From the NCBI RefSeq assembly GCF_003666245.1, contig NZ_MJLZ01000015.1, forward strand, positions 1-64,000: a stretch of 64,000 nt of DNA, given 5' to 3'. Made by a program: the position numbers and the translations under genes. The notes under the pieces were generated by a model that had not been told where the DNA came from, did no database searches, and was given only the letters and a program-made list of their open reading frames with translations. Below, in pieces: positions 61,669-64,000 of the stretch. This stretch comes from Brenneria alni (lineage in GTDB: Bacteria > Pseudomonadota > Gammaproteobacteria > Enterobacterales > Enterobacteriaceae). Positions within the stretch are counted from its first letter, which is position 1; each line of letters starts with the position of its first letter.

Positions 61669-63224
61669 TTCTGCGCGACTACCAGCAAGAAATTTTTGAT
61701 GATGCCTGGTCGCAATCATCGAATGATCTCGTCCAGCTTGACACTGGTGCGGGCAAAACGCCGATCGAGGCGGCATTATTTGCGAAGGCAGAGTGCGCGC
61801 TGTTGATAGCGCATCGTAATGTCCTGATGGTTCAGTGTAGTACGATGGTCGCTCGGTTTGGCGTATCGCACGACACAATCAGCAGCGAATTCACCCGTCG
61901 CCGCTGTATGGCCGCGCACCGCCCGACAGGTCGGAATCACATTCAGCGCGGTCATCCGGATAAATTAGTCGCCAGCATCGATAGTCTGGTATCACATCAT
62001 CGGCGTAGCCGGCTCACTCTCGACCGTTTTCGACCCTGGCTCATTCTCATCGACGAGGCTCACCACGTCGTTCATGACAACAAGTGGGGACAACTGTGCG
62101 AAATATTTCCCAATGCCAGATTTGTCGGTTTTACCGCCACGCCTGGGCGGATGGATGGCGCTAGTCTATCGGTTCGCAATGGAGGCTTGTTCGACAGACT
62201 CGTCCAGTGTGCCTGGCTGCGCGACAACAGCATCAAAAAATTGATTGCCGCCGGCAGGCTATGTGGCTATTCGCTTTATACACCCCCCAGCGGTTTAAAC
62301 CGCATTATAAGCCGCTCAGAGGTCGAGATAGCAGACTCCCCGGTCAATGCATATCAGTGCTACATGTCAGGCCAGCAGGCGATTGTGATGTGTCCAGCGA
62401 TAAAAAACGCACGGGAGATAGCAGGACAATTCCGTGACGCCGGAATCAGTGCGGCCAGCATCAGTTCGGACATGGCAGCGACCGACGTTTGGCGTGCCAT
62501 TGACGAGTTCTCTAGTGGTCGGATTAACGTGCTGTGTAACGTCGATATGGTTGGCGAGGGATTCGATGTGCCTGGAGTGGTCGGGCTGATCATCGCCCGC
62601 GTCACACAGTCTTTCATCATGTACCGCCAGTGGATAGGCCGCATTTTGCGACCAGCACCGGGGAAAATACAGGCGATTATTGTTGATCTTGTTGGAGCCA
62701 TATCGCTGCATGGCGAGCCTGACGAAAATGTTGTGTGGGACATTGACGAACCGCCAAAAACACCGAAAACACTACGGCAGGCTCCGTGCCTGGCGTGCGG
62801 CCGTTGGTATCCGATCCGTCACAGCATATGCCCGGACTGCGGTGCAGAAAACGCCCTTCATAGCGTTGAAGTGGTAGGCAGCCATTACGTCAACATGCTA
62901 CGGCTGGATACTGGGCTGATAGAACAGGTCCGGAGAGACGTACGTAAGGCTGAGCGTGATGCGCACCTGCGCCGCGAACTGGATTTGCCAACCGGTACTG
63001 TGCCAGGGACCGGTTTGATCAGGCAGATGGTCACTCGTGTGCGGTTATCGTTCGCTAATGCGCTGATTGATGGTGGTGTCCCAATTTATGACATCAACAT
63101 TTTTTTCAGGGACAGCGAAACCCTCCGCAACCTCAACTTTTGGACAAAAAATTTCAGCCAGGTTCACGCGAACAAGATGCCGACAGCACTGGCTATGAGG
63201 GTCTACAAACAATGCCAAAAATGA
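61665..63224 (+). CDS. DEAD/DEAH-box helicase with zinc ribbon
   Basis: This 519-residue superfamily 2 helicase has a Q-like start (MILRDYQQEIFDDAW), motif I LDTGAGKTPIEA (~25), motif II IDEAHHVV (~128), motif III VGFTATPGR and motif V NVDMVGEGFDVP. Motif VI is YRQWIGRILRPAPG (~322). A four-Cys zinc ribbon follows (CLACGRWYPIRHSICPDCGAE, ~375-395), with a C-terminal domain after it. It overlaps the methyltransferase gene by 13 bases. The pairing suggests a DNA modification, restriction or anti-restriction module. Confidence 0.9.
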   Translation: MILRDYQQEIFDDAWSQSSNDLVQLDTGAGKTPIEAALFAKAECALLIAHRNVLMVQCSTMVARFGVSHDTISSEFTRRRCMAAHRPTGRNHIQRGHPDKLVASIDSLVSHHRRSRLTLDRFRPWLILIDEAHHVVHDNKWGQLCEIFPNARFVGFTATPGRMDGASLSVRNGGLFDRLVQCAWLRDNSIKKLIAAGRLCGYSLYTPPSGLNRIISRSEVEIADSPVNAYQCYMSGQQAIVMCPAIKNAREIAGQFRDAGISAASISSDMAATDVWRAIDEFSSGRINVLCNVDMVGEGFDVPGVVGLIIARVTQSFIMYRQWIGRILRPAPGKIQAIIVDLVGAISLHGEPDENVVWDIDEPPKTPKTLRQAPCLACGRWYPIRHSICPDCGAENALHSVEVVGSHYVNMLRLDTGLIEQVRRDVRKAERDAHLRRELDLPTGTVPGTGLIRQMVTRVRLSFANALIDGGVPIYDINIFFRDSETLRNLNFWTKNFSQVHANKMPTALAMRVYKQCQK

Positions 63225-63874
63225 TTCTGGTGCATGGTGATGCCGCAATCTATTCAACTGCGGCTGATATTATTGTGACCGACCCGCCATTTGATATGCC
63301 CGCGGCAACGCTGTGCCGAATTATCCGGCATCAGCACTCCCGTCATCTGGTGTTGCTCACTACGATGCGTCAACTGTTGGATCTGTATCCGCTGCTGGGC
63401 TGGAACTTCGCATTTGATTTCGTCCTCGATGCCGTCGCGCCGAAAAAATCGCGCAGCGACCAGCGGCCGCACTATACACACCACACCGGCGTCTACCTGC
63501 ACGCACCTGGGGAAGTGTCTTTGTTTAGTCGCAGTCGCCGTCAGCGCTCTGATGTTTTCGAGGGTAACGGCTATTGGCCCTCGATTTTCCATGCGCCTCG
63601 CGAGCGGGCGTTGGAACATGGCATGGCGAAAAATGCGGACGCTATCACCGACCTGCTGGGCTCATTCAGCGTTAACAGCGTAGCCGATCTGTTTGCCGGC
63701 AGTGGTACAACCGGCCTGGCGGCGTTTGAATTGGGATTGGACTGCACGCTGGTTGAACGGGATCAGAGATTATGCGAGAACATCGCTGGCCAATTCAGGT
63801 TTTTGGGCGCTAATTTCGATTATCAGGATTTGAGTAATGACAACAATGAAGAAACCATCAGCATCAGAGGTTAA
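63212..63874 (+). CDS. DNA (N4/N6) methyltransferase
   Basis: The product has 220 residues from the ATG at 63212. Catalytic motif IV is IVTDPPFDMP (~23) near the N-terminus, and the SAM-binding motif I is VADLFAGSGTTGLAAFE (~158) near the C-terminus, the beta-class order. The region between (SRSDQRPHYTHHTGVYLHAP, SIFHAPRERALEHG) is a short target-recognition part. It is shorter than most restriction-system methyltransferases and resembles phage and island orphan enzymes. It would methylate adenine or N4-cytosine in an unknown motif. Confidence 0.9.
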   Translation: MPKMILVHGDAAIYSTAADIIVTDPPFDMPAATLCRIIRHQHSRHLVLLTTMRQLLDLYPLLGWNFAFDFVLDAVAPKKSRSDQRPHYTHHTGVYLHAPGEVSLFSRSRRQRSDVFEGNGYWPSIFHAPRERALEHGMAKNADAITDLLGSFSVNSVADLFAGSGTTGLAAFELGLDCTLVERDQRLCENIAGQFRFLGANFDYQDLSNDNNEETISIRG

Positions 63875-64000
63875 ACATGCTAGAGAAGCAGCAGGCCTTA
63901 CTCAAAGTGCAGCAGCCAAGCGGTTTGGCTACGCGCTACGGAGCTGGCAGGGTAAAGAGGATGATGGCCCAGGAGGGCGATCTTTATCCTTCGGCGAATA
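63846..64000 (+). CDS. HTH DNA-binding protein, 5' part
   Basis: A frame open to the window end begins ATG AAG AAA CCA at 63846 inside the methyltransferase gene. It reads MKKPSASEVKHAREAAGLTQ, then AAAKRFGYALRSWQGKEDDGPGGRSLSFGE. This is a Cro/C1-like helix-turn-helix of the small type often attached to island methyltransferases. Only 51 codons are in the window. Overlap with the methyltransferase suggests it regulates this module. Confidence 0.72.
   Translation, partial: MKKPSASEVKHAREAAGLTQSAAAKRFGYALRSWQGKEDDGPGGRSLSFGE

Noticed and set aside
23059-64000. Relaxase gene or oriT
   Set aside because: No TraI-like protein or recognisable nic region was seen; these are expected beyond the right edge of the window.

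Overview
This window looks like Enterobacterales DNA, plausibly a plant-associated Pectobacteriaceae genome (Pectobacterium, Dickeya or Brenneria); the species is inferred from the flavour of the genes and not proven. About 55 kb of it is the leading part of an integrative and conjugative element (ICE) of the SPI-7 / PAPI-1 / PFGI-1 type. The right edge cuts the element before its relaxase, TraG/TraU-type genes and its own distal integrase, none of which is visible here.

Layout. 1-9.3 kb is accessory DNA. It holds the 3' end of an IS66-family element inserted in an IS481-family transposase, an AT-rich orphan gene (721-2466, minus) whose 3' end runs into the IS481 terminus, a CcdAB toxin-antitoxin pair, an Nlp-type regulator, two tandemly duplicated XRE regulators, a PemIK/MazEF-type pair lying between two ~104-bp direct repeats, and two tyrosine recombinases. 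At 9338-9387 there is a 50-bp copy of the 3' end of tRNA-Phe, the attachment site used by this ICE class. The order int - att - parA is what a circular ICE junction or a tandem array of two elements would show.

9.4-22.9 kb is the ICE maintenance and replication module: parA, dnaB, parB, small genes, a DUF2857 gene, an STY4528-type replication gene carrying internal DNA palindromes, a three-copy 106-bp tandem repeat, a TIGR03761 gene, topB, structured leader RNAs (one matching the position of the DUF3577 RNA motif), an STY4534/DUF3577 gene, ssb and a DUF29 gene. Several strong hairpin terminators separate the last of these.

23.0-35.5 kb is a complete R64/SPI-7-like type IVB pilus operon, pilL-M-N-O-P-Q-R-S-T-U-V, followed by the shufflon recombinase gene rci. 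The 3' end of pilV carries one invertible segment bounded by inverted 19-bp sfx-like sites, so two alternative pilus-tip adhesins are encoded. 35.5-41.2 kb is a cargo hotspot of small unassigned genes plus a TraF-like beta-barrel gene.

41.3-58.2 kb is the GI-type conjugation operon: TIGR03759, a transglycosylase, TIGR03765, a membrane-anchored Mrr-like nuclease, TraD, TIGR03747, RAQPRD, TIGR03758, 03745, 03750, 03746, 03749, 03752, 03751 and the VirB4/TraC-like ATPase. A beta-trefoil-like gene and a decayed IS481 remnant have split this operon between TIGR03747 and RAQPRD. 58.3-64 kb is a second cargo zone, with a GHKL ATPase that also has an HExxH protease-like motif, a DEAD/DEAH helicase, a DNA methyltransferase and a small HTH gene open at the window end.

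Together the genes describe an element that can excise and replicate (ParAB, DnaB, TopB, SSB, STY4528/STY4534), find and hold recipients with a thin variable-tip pilus, transfer through a GI-type secretion channel powered by TraD and the VirB4-like ATPase, and secure itself with toxin-antitoxin and DNA-modification cargo.
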